Shown: piece by piece, positions 15,475 through 23,467 of the stretch
How the letters are laid out: each line of letters begins with the position of its first letter
Numbering within the stretch: the stretch's first letter is position 1
Program-made: the position numbers and the translations under genes
DNA from: Bacteroidales bacterium
GTDB taxonomy: Bacteria > Bacteroidota > Bacteroidia > Bacteroidales > Bacteroidaceae
DNA: 40,868 bases
Assembly: GCA_004552195.1 (NCBI GenBank)
Contig: SFPC01000006.1
Coordinates: 1 to 40,868, forward strand
Direction of reading: 5' to 3'
Notes under the pieces: model-generated
The model's database searches: none
Told to the model about the DNA's origin: nothing
Seen by the model: the letters and a program-made list of their open reading frames with translations, nothing else

Positions 15475-16241
15475 TAGAAATCAGAAACCTGCATAAGTCC
15501 TTCGGTGACAAAGAAGTGCTCCGGGGCATCACCTCGCGCTTCGACAGCGGAAAGACCAACCTCATCATCGGCCAGAGCGGTTCCGGTAAGACCGTTCTGA
15601 TCAAAAACATTGTCGGCCTCTTTGAGCCCACCCAGGGCGATGTGCTCTACGACGGGCGCAGCTTCATGATCATGACCAAGCGCGAGCGAGCCCTGCTCCG
15701 CCGCGAGATGGGCATGATCTTCCAAAGCGCGGCGTTGTTCGACTCCATGTCCGTGTTAGAAAACGTAATGTTTCCCCTCGACATGTTCTCCTCCGACAGT
15801 TACAAAGACCGCGTTCGCCGCGCCCAGTTCTGTCTGGACCGCGTCAATCTCAGCGATGCTGCGTCGAAATATCCCGGCGAAATCTCCGGCGGTATGCAGA
15901 AGCGCGTTGCCATAGCCCGCGCCATTTCCCTCAATCCCAAATATCTCTTCTGTGACGAGCCCAACTCTGGACTTGACCCCAAAACGTCGCTCGTCATTGA
16001 CGAACTCATCCACGACATCACGCAGGAGTTCAACACCACCACCATCATCAACACCCACGACATGAACTCCGTGATGGGCATCGGCGAGCACATCCTTTTC
16101 ATTTACAAAGGCAATGCCGCCTGGGAGGGCACGAAGGACGAGGTGATGCAGTCCGACAACGAACTGCTCAACAACTTCATCTTCGCTTCCGACCTCTTCC
16201 GCAAGGTCAAGGAGGCTGCCGAAAACGATAAACGACCTTAA
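15471..16241 (+). CDS. mlaF: MlaF-type ABC transporter ATP-binding protein
   Basis: A 256-aa ATPase partner of MlaE. Walker A is GQSGSGKT (34-41), the signature SGGMQKR (139-145), Walker B LFCDEPNSGLDP (about 159-170), and the switch His is in NTHDMNS. The SGGMQKR signature and the following RVAIARAI are typical of the Mla/Ttg2A branch. The ATGA overlap with mlaE implies coupled translation. It powers lipid movement across the envelope. Confidence 0.93.
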   Translation: MIEIRNLHKSFGDKEVLRGITSRFDSGKTNLIIGQSGSGKTVLIKNIVGLFEPTQGDVLYDGRSFMIMTKRERALLRREMGMIFQSAALFDSMSVLENVMFPLDMFSSDSYKDRVRRAQFCLDRVNLSDAASKYPGEISGGMQKRVAIARAISLNPKYLFCDEPNSGLDPKTSLVIDELIHDITQEFNTTTIINTHDMNSVMGIGEHILFIYKGNAAWEGTKDEVMQSDNELLNNFIFASDLFRKVKEAAENDKRP

Positions 16242-16376
16242 CCCCCGCCGCCGCTACGGTGAAACAGAAAAACAGTCCCGGCGAACCAAACAGGGCGTTC
16301 ATTGACAGAATGAGTTGGCAAAACCGCTGTTTTCTATCAAAATAATATTAAAACAGCCGTCATTTTTGTTCAGATG

Positions 16377-16408
16377 TTTGGATGTACGTGTCATCCCCTG
16401 TACATTTG
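16377..16408 (+). promoter_or_regulatory. Orphan consensus promoter
   Basis: TTTG (16377-16380), 20-nt spacer, TACATTTG (16401-16408). Spacing and -7 sequence are identical to the minus-strand promoter at 2208-2239. It reads into the hairpin-terminator at 16451-16477 and no downstream gene within 1 kb obviously belongs to it. Confidence 0.65.
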
Positions 16409-16450
16409 CATTGTTTTTCATGGTATTAGATTTAAGGTTAGTAAAAGATT

Positions 16451-16477
16451 GGTTGTCGGGAGACAATCAATTTTTTT
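16451..16477 (+). terminator. Terminator or attenuator hairpin
   Basis: Stem GGTTGTC / GACAATC (one G:T) with loop GGGA, then AA and seven T. It lies about 40 nt after the expected start of the orphan promoter. Part of the stem-loop (TGTCGGGAG, 16454-16462) is also the exact complement of CTCCCGACA at 16488-16496, so an alternative fold would break the terminator. Confidence 0.6.
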
Positions 16478-16770
16478 GTTCCTATGCCTCCCGACACCCC
16501 AAACGCCGGCAGAACAGCGCATTCCTCATTTGTCCATTTCCGTTCTCCCGTCGCATCTTCTTTTTTGCCCGACAGCCTTCACTGTCGGGATGAAGAGAGG
16601 CTATGCCGACGACATCGGCGCAGTTACCCATTATAATAATGTAAAATGTAAATTATAAATTACTTTACAGCCCCAAAGCCTCGATTTTCCTATACGTTTT
16701 TATCCCCCCAAAAAAAAGCATTCACCCTTTCACACATAGCGCGTTTTTCGCTGAAAATCATTGGTTATAA

Positions 16771-17011
16771 GTGTGAAGGCTTGGATTTTCAAGTATTCAC
16801 ACTACAAGGGCCGTATGAGCCGCTTTCTCATTGATTTTCAGAGGTTTTCGGTGTGAAGGCTTGGATTTTCAACCCTTCACAAGCATTCACCGCCCATGTG
16901 AAGGCTTTGCTGTTAACCCTTCACAAGCGTTCCGCCGCTGTGAAGGCTTTGTTGTTAACCCTTCACAAGCATTCACCGGTGTGAAGGCTTTGAAATACAA
17001 AGCCTTCACAC
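16771..17011. repeat. Array of five TGTGAAGG palindromes
   Basis: Five inverted-repeat units of about 30 bp start at 16771, 16851, 16897, 16939 and 16979. Units 2-5 are spaced 41-46 bp apart, separated by short spacers such as GCATTCACCG. Each unit has a TGTGAAGGCTT left arm; the right arm is usually AACCCTTCACAA. The fifth is a perfect 14-bp hairpin (GTGTGAAGGCTTTG, loop AAATA, 16979-17011). The repeats are palindromic, the spacers are too short and no cas genes are present, so this is not a CRISPR array. It resembles a REP/BIME-type element. Confidence 0.85.
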
Positions 17012-17047
17012 TCGAAACCTATGGAAATCAGAGGAAAACATGCGTTT

Positions 17048-17110
17048 TGTGAAGGAGTGAATGCTTTTTTCGGGAAATAAAAGACGTATATACGCGCGCG
17101 CGAAAGGAGC
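17048..17110. repeat. Composite intergenic repeat, copy B
   Basis: Second copy of the element at 1977-2040: TGTGAAGG, TTTTTTCGGGAAATAAAA, ACGTATATA, CGCGCGCG, GGAGC. It directly follows the palindrome array, as copy A follows TGTGAAGG pieces. Confidence 0.85.
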
Positions 17111-17323
17111 ATTCACTAAGCAGATTACGGCTTTTCCCGACATGGTTTACCCGCCTCGTTAACTCATCCGGTCACAGCGTGAAGTTCTTTTCACAAGTCG
17201 CCGACTATTTCTACGGGCTCGGCGAGTTGGCAAAACAACTCCTGGACTTGGGAAGGGCATATTATCATCTCATACCTCATTACCCCGAACTTCAGTATCC
17301 TTGTCCAAAACTGCTGCAAACAG

Positions 17324-17354
17324 TTGTTTAGGCTCAGCTTAATCACTACTTTTG
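17324..17354 (+). promoter_or_regulatory. Promoter of the T9SS cargo gene
   Basis: TTG (17324-17326), 20-nt spacer, TACTTTTG (17347-17354). The expected transcript start near 17361 leaves an untranslated leader of about 230 nt before the ATG at 17589. The position argues against translation from any upstream start in the longer open frame. Confidence 0.65.
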
Positions 17355-17360
17355 CACCGT

Positions 17361-17588
17361 TTTTTGTCCGCCCATAGGTATTGCTGTCGCGGGAGTGGGT
17401 TCTGTTCCATCGCCCCGTTTGACCGTCCATTGGCTGCTAAGAAACGACAGCTTGCGGGGGCTTTCGTCCCGGTCGGCGGCTGTCGGTCTCCCCGTCAGGC
17501 TTGGAGCCCGGCAGGGAGAGTGCAAGGCTCATGCCAGGCGGATGGAAATAGTTTTCTCTTACACAATTCTATTTTATATTCAAACTTT
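17361..17588 (+). promoter_or_regulatory. Long structured 5' leader
   Basis: GC-rich leader with nested pairings. CGACAGC (17445-17451) pairs with GCTGTCG (17479-17485). TCTCCC (17487-17492) pairs with GGGAGA, with GGCT-TGG-AGCC inside. A GGC-TCAT-GCC hairpin follows. The last 40 nt are AT-rich and unstructured. It matches no riboswitch class I can recognise. It may regulate the gene or include a small RNA. Confidence 0.4.
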
Positions 17589-20213
17589 ATGCAAAAACTA
17601 CTATTATCTCTCGGACTCGTTTGGATGATGTTCTGGAGTGCCGTCGGTGTCGGCGCACAAACTGCCTATGGTTTCCTTACAGGAACCAACAGCAGTACGC
17701 TCGAACCGGGACTGTACAGCGTAAACGTGACGGACGGACAACAGCTCACGCCCCTGAAGGCCGCCATGTACGGACTTTGGGGCGGGGCCGGCGATGGCAA
17801 AAACTATTTCTGCCTGCTCAGCAGCGACTATGAGGGCTATCAAATGGCCGGATTGGCCGTTTACGATTTTGAGAAAGGCGACTTTGCTTTCCGTTCCACC
17901 GGAATAGATTACGGCTGTTCCGACTTGACCTACGATCTCAGCACGCAGCAGATGTATGGCGTGGTATGTCGGGAAAAAGGGTCGAAAACGGCTTCCCAAC
18001 TCGTAACCATTGACCTTGAAACCGGCCTGCGGACGCAGGTGGCCGAGCTTTCCGACAAAATCATGGCGATTGCGGCCGATGCTGACGGCCGGCTTTACGC
18101 CATGTCCTCGGCTTCCGACCTTTACCGCGTGAACAAGCAGAACGGTGAGCTGACCCTCATCGGCACGCCGGGCATTGTCACGCTGACGGACCAAGTGCAG
18201 TCAATGGAGTTCGACCGCGACAACGGAAAACTCTACTGGACGGGGGTTGACAATGGGTATAATACATTCCTGATGGAACTTGACACGCAGACGGCTGAGA
18301 TCCTCAACTGGCAGTCCGTGGAGGACAATACGCTGCTTGGAGGTCTGTACATTCCCTTCACCGTGCAGGGTGGGGGAGGCGAAGAACCGAGCGCGCCCGA
18401 AGACATCCTCACCGTTACGGTCGGCAATGAAGGCGTGGCAGCCCACGTGCAATGGACCGACAACAACCCCGTGGGCACCCGTTACCGCCTGACGCGCTAT
18501 CCCGATGGCAAGGTGTTCGACGACATCGCCGAAAAATCATTCCGTGACACCACGGCCATGCAAGCCTGCTATTTCACCTACGGCGTAGTGGCCTACAACG
18601 ATGCGGGAAATAGCAATGAATTGAAAACAAATCCCGTCCTGGCCGGCCGAGCTTTAGAGATGCCTTATGCCATGGACTTTTCCAATCCTTTGGCCGTGGC
18701 TCAATGGCGCGTGGTCGACGCTAACTCCGACCAGACGCTTTGGCGTGTCAACGCCGACAACTTCCAGTACTTCGGCTCCTTCTTCAAACAGGCTGATGAC
18801 TGGCTCGTGTCCGTACCCTTCCGTTTGGAGCAAGGTCAGGAGTACCGCCTTCGTTACAAGCTGCATTGCCCTTCCATCTTGGGTTCGTCAGAAAATTTGC
18901 AAATCACGCTGGGCACCTCGGACGATCCGCTGACACACACGCAAATCCTTGAGAAGCTGGAAAATTTCACTACTTCGGAGCCGCAGGAACGCATGGTGGC
19001 CTTCAGGCCTGAACAGACGGCCAATCTCGTGTTGGGCTTCCACGCCTTATCTGCGCCCGACCAGTTCCAAATTCAGCTTTTCGACATCCAACTCTCGGCT
19101 TATGCTCCCCGCGACTTGGCTGTCGGTGAGCTGGAAGGCGAATTCCTCACTGTGGCCGACATGGATTACACCTGTTCTGCCAAAGTGCAGAATGTGGGCG
19201 AGGAGCCGATGGAAAACTTTGAAGTCCGGCTGATGGACAGTGAGGGCCGTTTGTGGCAAACGCAGACCGTGGCAGAAACTTTGCTCCCCGGCGAGGAACG
19301 GACCGTCGAGTTCACCCTTACGCCCCGGGAGGCCGGCAACCTGTTCCTCCATACAGAGGTGGCGGCATCCGGCGATGGCAATGCAAGCAATGATGTTTCC
19401 CCGGCTTTCGAGCTTGAAGTGCGTCCTGCCACGGAGCAAATTGTGCGCATAGGCAGCCGTACCGCTTCGCCTTTCCTCTTCCCCATCGCTTTTGAAGGGT
19501 TTTATTACAGCTTCTCCCAGGCCATATATCGCAAGGAAGAACTCGGTTGCGGTGCAGCTCGAATTAAGGAAATAGGCTATCGCTATCACAGCAAGGCATC
19601 AGCACCCATCGAAAACTGTCAGTTGGAGCTGGCCCTATCCAATACGGGACATAGTACGCCGGCCGACGGCTGGATGGATGCGGAGTTCATGCAGAAAACG
19701 TATCAGGGCAAGGCCACATTCGGTGTGGGCAGTCATACGTTGCGACTGCCTTTTGATGAACCTTTTGCCTACACGGGCGGAAATCTTTGTATCCAGCTGT
19801 CGAAGCTGCGCGATGCCACGTTCCAGGAGGTTCACTTCGACGCTACCGACTACCCCGGAGAGGTGCGTACGGCTTTCGCCCAGAATGACAACGGTGAGGT
19901 GGTGCTGACGGAGGTCAACGGTTCGTCCATGTTGCCCGACATCTATCTTATCGTGGAACCCATGGGTGCAGAAGGCGTGTCCGAAGCGGGCACGGCACCG
20001 GTTGTTTCACTGGTGGGATGCGGCAAGAACCGTTTCCGCCTCGTGGGCGGCCGTTTGCTGACTTGCAGGGTGTATGCCGCCGACGGACGCCAAGTGCCGG
20101 CGGAAGTGATTGCCGACGATACCGTCAGCCTGACCGGACTGACTGCCGGCATTTATTTCGTGCAGGTGCAGACTAAGCTGGGCACGATGGTATGTAAGGT
20201 GCAAGTGAAGTAG
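17589..20213 (+). CDS. Secreted T9SS cargo with choice-of-anchor J-like and C-terminal sorting domains
   Basis: An 874-aa secreted or surface protein of unknown substrate. It begins with a signal peptide (about 1-24, ending VGVGAQ). Next comes a beta-propeller-like region (about 25-260; LYAMSSASDLYRVNKQNGEL). A fibronectin-like segment follows (about 270-355), then a choice-of-anchor J-like jelly roll (about 355-500; YAMDFSNPLAVAQWRVVDA), a CARDB-like segment (about 505-610), and another beta-rich domain. The C-terminal 60-70 residues (VYAADGRQVPAEV; LTGLTAGIYFVQVQT; KVQVK) match the type A T9SS sorting domain, which is cleaved at the surface. I placed the start at 17589 from the signal peptide and promoter. 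It shows no catalytic signature I can name. The PorE-like protein nearby fits a functional T9SS. Confidence 0.85.
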   Translation: MQKLLLSLGLVWMMFWSAVGVGAQTAYGFLTGTNSSTLEPGLYSVNVTDGQQLTPLKAAMYGLWGGAGDGKNYFCLLSSDYEGYQMAGLAVYDFEKGDFAFRSTGIDYGCSDLTYDLSTQQMYGVVCREKGSKTASQLVTIDLETGLRTQVAELSDKIMAIAADADGRLYAMSSASDLYRVNKQNGELTLIGTPGIVTLTDQVQSMEFDRDNGKLYWTGVDNGYNTFLMELDTQTAEILNWQSVEDNTLLGGLYIPFTVQGGGGEEPSAPEDILTVTVGNEGVAAHVQWTDNNPVGTRYRLTRYPDGKVFDDIAEKSFRDTTAMQACYFTYGVVAYNDAGNSNELKTNPVLAGRALEMPYAMDFSNPLAVAQWRVVDANSDQTLWRVNADNFQYFGSFFKQADDWLVSVPFRLEQGQEYRLRYKLHCPSILGSSENLQITLGTSDDPLTHTQILEKLENFTTSEPQERMVAFRPEQTANLVLGFHALSAPDQFQIQLFDIQLSAYAPRDLAVGELEGEFLTVADMDYTCSAKVQNVGEEPMENFEVRLMDSEGRLWQTQTVAETLLPGEERTVEFTLTPREAGNLFLHTEVAASGDGNASNDVSPAFELEVRPATEQIVRIGSRTASPFLFPIAFEGFYYSFSQAIYRKEELGCGAARIKEIGYRYHSKASAPIENCQLELALSNTGHSTPADGWMDAEFMQKTYQGKATFGVGSHTLRLPFDEPFAYTGGNLCIQLSKLRDATFQEVHFDATDYPGEVRTAFAQNDNGEVVLTEVNGSSMLPDIYLIVEPMGAEGVSEAGTAPVVSLVGCGKNRFRLVGGRLLTCRVYAADGRQVPAEVIADDTVSLTGLTAGIYFVQVQTKLGTMVCKVQVK

Positions 20214-20249
20214 CGTCTGGTGGTCGCAAAGTCTGATTCAGCCAACACA

Positions 20250-20287
20250 AAATCCCCGCAGCGAACGGTTACGCTGCGGGGATTTTT
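20250..20287. terminator. Strong intrinsic terminator, probably bidirectional
   Basis: Perfect 14-bp stem AAATCCCCGCAGCG / CGCTGCGGGGATTT with an 8-nt loop, followed by T on the + strand and a short T-run on the minus strand. It lies between the convergent cargo gene and gdhA. Confidence 0.9.
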
Positions 20288-20372
20288 ATATCAATCGGAG
20301 TGTGCGTGTTTATAGAGAGCCTTGGTCGTTGGAACATAGACTTCCGGAATTTAGGCTCTCCACGCTACTTGT

Positions 20373-21710
20373 TTACACAATGCCTTGTGCCATCATGGCG
20401 TGTGCCACTTTCATAAAGCCGGCTACGTTGGCACCGCGCACAAAGTTGATGCTGCCGTCCGGCTGGCGGCCATAGCGCACGCACTGGTCGTGAACGTCGG
20501 ACATGATGCGGTGCAGGCGTTCGTCCACCTCTTCAGCAGACCAGGAAATGTGCATGGCGTTTTGCGTCATTTCCAATCCGGAAGTGGCTACGCCGCCCGA
20601 GTTAACAGCCTTGCCGGGTGCGAAGGGCATCTTATGCTCAATGAAGTAGTCAACGGCTTCGGCCGTGCAGCCCATGTTGCTCACTTCGGCCACGAGGGAA
20701 ACGCCGTTGGCGCAAAGCTGTTGGGCATCTTGCAGGTTGAGCTCGTTCTGCGTGGCACAGGGGAGTGCGATGTCGACGGGCTGTTCCCAAGGTTTCTTGC
20801 CGGCAAAGAAGGTAGCTTCGGGGTAACGTTCGGCGTAGGGAGCTACGATGTCGTTGCCTGAGAGGCGGAGTTCGAGCATGTAGTCAATCTTTTCGCCGCT
20901 CACACCTTCGGGGTCGAAGATGTAGCCGTCGGGTCCGCTCAGCGTGACGACTTTGGCACCCATCTCGGTAGCTTTTTTTACTGCTCCCCAGGCCACATTG
21001 CCAAATCCGGAGACGGCTACGGTCTTACCGGCTATGTCCATATTGTAGTCGGCCAGCATCTGCTTCACGAAGTAGAGCGCACCGTAGCCCGTGGCTTCGG
21101 GACGGAGAATGGAACCGCCGAACTCCATGCCCTTGCCGGTGAGGGTGCCGGTGTGTTCGCGGGCGAGTTTTTTGTACATGCCGTAGAGGTAACCCACTTC
21201 ACGGCCTCCCACGCCGATGTCGCCGGCGGGAACGTCCTGGTCGGGGCCGAGGTTGCGCCACAGTTCGAGCATGAAGCTCTGGCAGAAGCGCATGATTTCT
21301 GCATCGCTGCGACCGCGGGGAGCAAAGTCGGAACCGCCTTTCGCACCGCCCATGGGCAGGGTGGTGAGGGCGTTTTTGAAAGTTTGCTCAAAGCCCAGGA
21401 ATTTCAGGATGCTGAGGTTGACGGAGGGATGGAAACGGATGCCGCCCTTGTACGGGCCGATGGCGTTGTTGAACTGTACGCGGTAGCCCAGGTTGACGTG
21501 AACTTCGCCTTGGTCGTCGACCCAGGGCACACGGAAGGTGAGGATGCGGTCGGGTTCTACAAGGCGTTCGATGAGCTTGGCGCGTTCAAATTCGGGGTGT
21601 TCGTTGTACACGTCTTCGATGGAGAGGAGAACTTCGCGCACGGCCTGCAAAAATTCAGCTTCGCCGGGGTGCTTGGCCTCTAAGGCCTGCATGATTTGCT
21701 CGGTTTTCAT
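20373..21710 (-). CDS. gdhA: NADP-specific glutamate dehydrogenase
   Basis: A 445-aa hexameric-type enzyme that interconverts 2-oxoglutarate plus ammonia and glutamate, the main ammonia-assimilation route in many Bacteroidales. The active-site blocks are YKGGIRFHPSVN, PMGGAKGGSDFAPRGRS with the catalytic lysine, and DVPAGDIGVGGREVGYLYG. The nucleotide-binding GFGNVAWGA is present. Length and start are normal. NADP preference is inferred from family similarity. It is a single-gene unit with its own promoter and a palindrome in its leader. It could use ammonia released by the glycine cleavage system, but no shared regulation is visible. Confidence 0.95.
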   Translation of the reverse strand: MKTEQIMQALEAKHPGEAEFLQAVREVLLSIEDVYNEHPEFERAKLIERLVEPDRILTFRVPWVDDQGEVHVNLGYRVQFNNAIGPYKGGIRFHPSVNLSILKFLGFEQTFKNALTTLPMGGAKGGSDFAPRGRSDAEIMRFCQSFMLELWRNLGPDQDVPAGDIGVGGREVGYLYGMYKKLAREHTGTLTGKGMEFGGSILRPEATGYGALYFVKQMLADYNMDIAGKTVAVSGFGNVAWGAVKKATEMGAKVVTLSGPDGYIFDPEGVSGEKIDYMLELRLSGNDIVAPYAERYPEATFFAGKKPWEQPVDIALPCATQNELNLQDAQQLCANGVSLVAEVSNMGCTAEAVDYFIEHKMPFAPGKAVNSGGVATSGLEMTQNAMHISWSAEEVDERLHRIMSDVHDQCVRYGRQPDGSINFVRGANVAGFMKVAHAMMAQGIV

Positions 21711-21757
21711 GATAAGGGTGAGTTTTTCGGAAGGTAAAACAAATAAGGTTTGTGGTT

Positions 21758-21782
21758 GTATCGCATCTCTTTACTGCGATAC
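21758..21782. promoter_or_regulatory. Palindrome in the gdhA leader (candidate operator)
   Basis: Perfect 8-bp inverted repeat GTATCGCA / TGCGATAC with a 9-bp spacer, centred about 60 bp upstream of gdhA and just downstream of its -7 element. The form suits a dimeric repressor site, or a small hairpin at the mRNA 5' end. Confidence 0.55.
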
Positions 21783-21787
21783 GTGCG

Positions 21788-21795
21788 CAAATGTA
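21788..21795 (-). promoter_or_regulatory. -7 element of gdhA
   Basis: TACATTTG on the minus strand fits TAnnTTTG. The -33 region is weak. The start of transcription would fall near 21780, inside the palindrome at 21758-21782. Confidence 0.5.
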
Positions 21796-21799
21796 AGCG

Positions 21800-22299
21800 G
21801 TTTATCCGTTTAAGCCTAAAAAAATGACGAGTATTTTTTATTTTTCTGAAAAAGGAACAGCCTTCAGCGTCATTTTGACAGTTGTAAACGTGGATGCCGT
21901 TTTTCTCGGCAAGGTGCGGGAGGTTCTTCTTTAGGGGGTGGCGACCGGTGGGAACGGAGCCGGCCTTTCTGCCGGCAGATGTGCCATGTGCGCATTTTTT
22001 ATCCCCGGTGGATGGGTAGGGAAGGGGTAAAATAGGCGCAAGTGTACGATTTCTTAGGATTTTTATCGTAATTTTGCCAGCTCATGGGTCAATCCACGGA
22101 CTGCTTTTGCGTGAACGAATGGGAAGCGATGCGGAAAACGGTGCGTTGCTTTGTGCAATAAAACGGCTTTCTCCGCGTTTGAATAAGTAAACCGCATCCG
22201 GGAGCGCAGCTTTCATATTCCGCCGTATATATAAGTATGTATGGAAAACGGAGCAAGGAACGGTAACGGAAATGGGATTGCCTAACGAAAACACAGGTC
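21800..22299. other. Divergent intergenic region between gdhA and the wecA-like gene
   Basis: No coding sequence is supported. It holds a small GCCGGC-CTTTCT-GCCGGC hairpin (21959-21976) and a + strand -7 candidate TAATTTTG at 22069-22076, which would give the wecA-like gene a leader of about 220 nt. Confidence 0.5.
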
Positions 22300-23406
22300 A
22301 TGGAATTAAAATGGATAATCTATCTCCTCATCGCGTGGACCATCAGTTTCGGGCTGACGGCCGTCCTGATGCGTCCTTTGTTGCGGTTGTGTAAACGGAG
22401 GGGCATGTACGATTTGCCGGATGAGCGAAAGGTGCACCATCGGGGCATCCCCCGATTGGGAGGCGTGTTGTTCATGCCCGCCATGCTGATTGGCGCCGCG
22501 GGGACCATCGTGGTGCAGATGCTGGCCGACTATCGGGGCTTCCCGATGTTGTCCGTATCGGTTTGTGTAGTGTTCGTGGGGATGTTTCTCATCTATCTGA
22601 TAGGGTTGCTCGATGACCTTTTCGGACTGAAGGCCAGTTTGAAATTTCTCATCCAGCTGTTCGTTTCGCTTTTTCTCCCGTTTTGCGGTCTGTATATGCA
22701 CAATCTCTACGGGCTTTTTGGTCTGTATGAGTTGCCCGGTTGGGCGTGCTATCCGCTCACGGTGTTCGTTTCGCTGCTCATCGTCAACGCCATCAACCTG
22801 ATAGACGGCATCGACGGGTTGGCCTCGGGGCTTTCCATGGTGGCGGTGGTGGCTTTCGGGGTGCTGTTCTTCTCGCACGAGATGTATTACTATGCGCTCT
22901 ATTGTGCGGCGTTGGTGGGTACGGTTGCTGCCTTCTTCTTGTACAACATGTTTGGCGATGTGAACAAAAGTACGAAAACATTCATGGGCGATACGGGCAG
23001 TCTGACGTTGGGTTACGCCCTGACGTTCCTCTCCATTCGTTACATGATGACTTGTACGGCTACGTCGCCCCATCAGATGCACGCTACGGCGCTGTTGGTG
23101 CCTTATACGCTGATACTCGTGCCTTGTTTCGACTTGGTGCGCGTTTCGCTCATGCGGCTGTGGCGGCGGGTTCCCATTTTCAGCCCCGACAAGACGCACA
23201 TCCACCACAAATGTTTGGCAGCAGGCTTTTCGATGCACCAGACGCTGATGATTATCCTGGCGTTGCAGGCGGCTTTCGGCGGACTAAACTGGTTGTTGGT
23301 GCTCGCCGACTTTTCCGCCAGCCTGGTGCTGGTGGTCGATATAGCTGTCTTTATATCCTTCCATCTGATTTTGGATGGGATGATAGCGCGGAGGGAAGCG
23401 AAATAG
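22300..23406 (+). CDS. Polyprenyl-phosphate N-acetylhexosamine-1-phosphate transferase (WecA/TagO-like)
   Basis: A 368-aa polytopic inner-membrane enzyme of the MraY/WecA family, with about ten to eleven hydrophobic segments. It transfers a sugar-1-phosphate from a UDP-sugar to undecaprenyl phosphate, starting a surface glycan. Family motifs are visible: the Mg-binding LLDD (103-106), NAINLIDGIDGLASG (163-177), FMGDTGS, and DKTHIHH, the HIHH signature of WecA-type enzymes. The N-terminal HHRGIPRLGG is also typical. The exact sugar cannot be read from sequence. It is followed after 61 bp by a second initiating transferase of a different fold. Confidence 0.92.
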   Translation: MELKWIIYLLIAWTISFGLTAVLMRPLLRLCKRRGMYDLPDERKVHHRGIPRLGGVLFMPAMLIGAAGTIVVQMLADYRGFPMLSVSVCVVFVGMFLIYLIGLLDDLFGLKASLKFLIQLFVSLFLPFCGLYMHNLYGLFGLYELPGWACYPLTVFVSLLIVNAINLIDGIDGLASGLSMVAVVAFGVLFFSHEMYYYALYCAALVGTVAAFFLYNMFGDVNKSTKTFMGDTGSLTLGYALTFLSIRYMMTCTATSPHQMHATALLVPYTLILVPCFDLVRVSLMRLWRRVPIFSPDKTHIHHKCLAAGFSMHQTLMIILALQAAFGGLNWLLVLADFSASLVLVVDIAVFISFHLILDGMIARREAK

Positions 23407-23467
23407 CCTCCGCCTTTTTTGTAAACCCTACTGTTTCATCTCTTTGCAATAAGATAAACAATCGCTT

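Larger units (their letters stand above)
16242..17588. other. 1.35-kb gene-free region
   Basis: No ORF here looks real; short ones are built from repeats. It contains, in order, a promoter with an attenuator-like leader (16377-16600), the AATAATGTAAAATGTA repeat (16635-16650), the palindrome array (16771-17011), composite repeat copy B (17048-17110), and the promoter and structured leader of the T9SS cargo gene (17324-17588). Confidence 0.7.

Noticed and set aside
16771..17011. CRISPR array
   Set aside because: The repeated units are palindromic and imperfect, spacers are about 10-15 bp and similar to each other, and no cas genes are present.
17361..17588. Cobalamin riboswitch, SRP RNA or RNase P RNA
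   Set aside because: The B12 box, the SRP domain IV consensus and the RNase P conserved core are absent.
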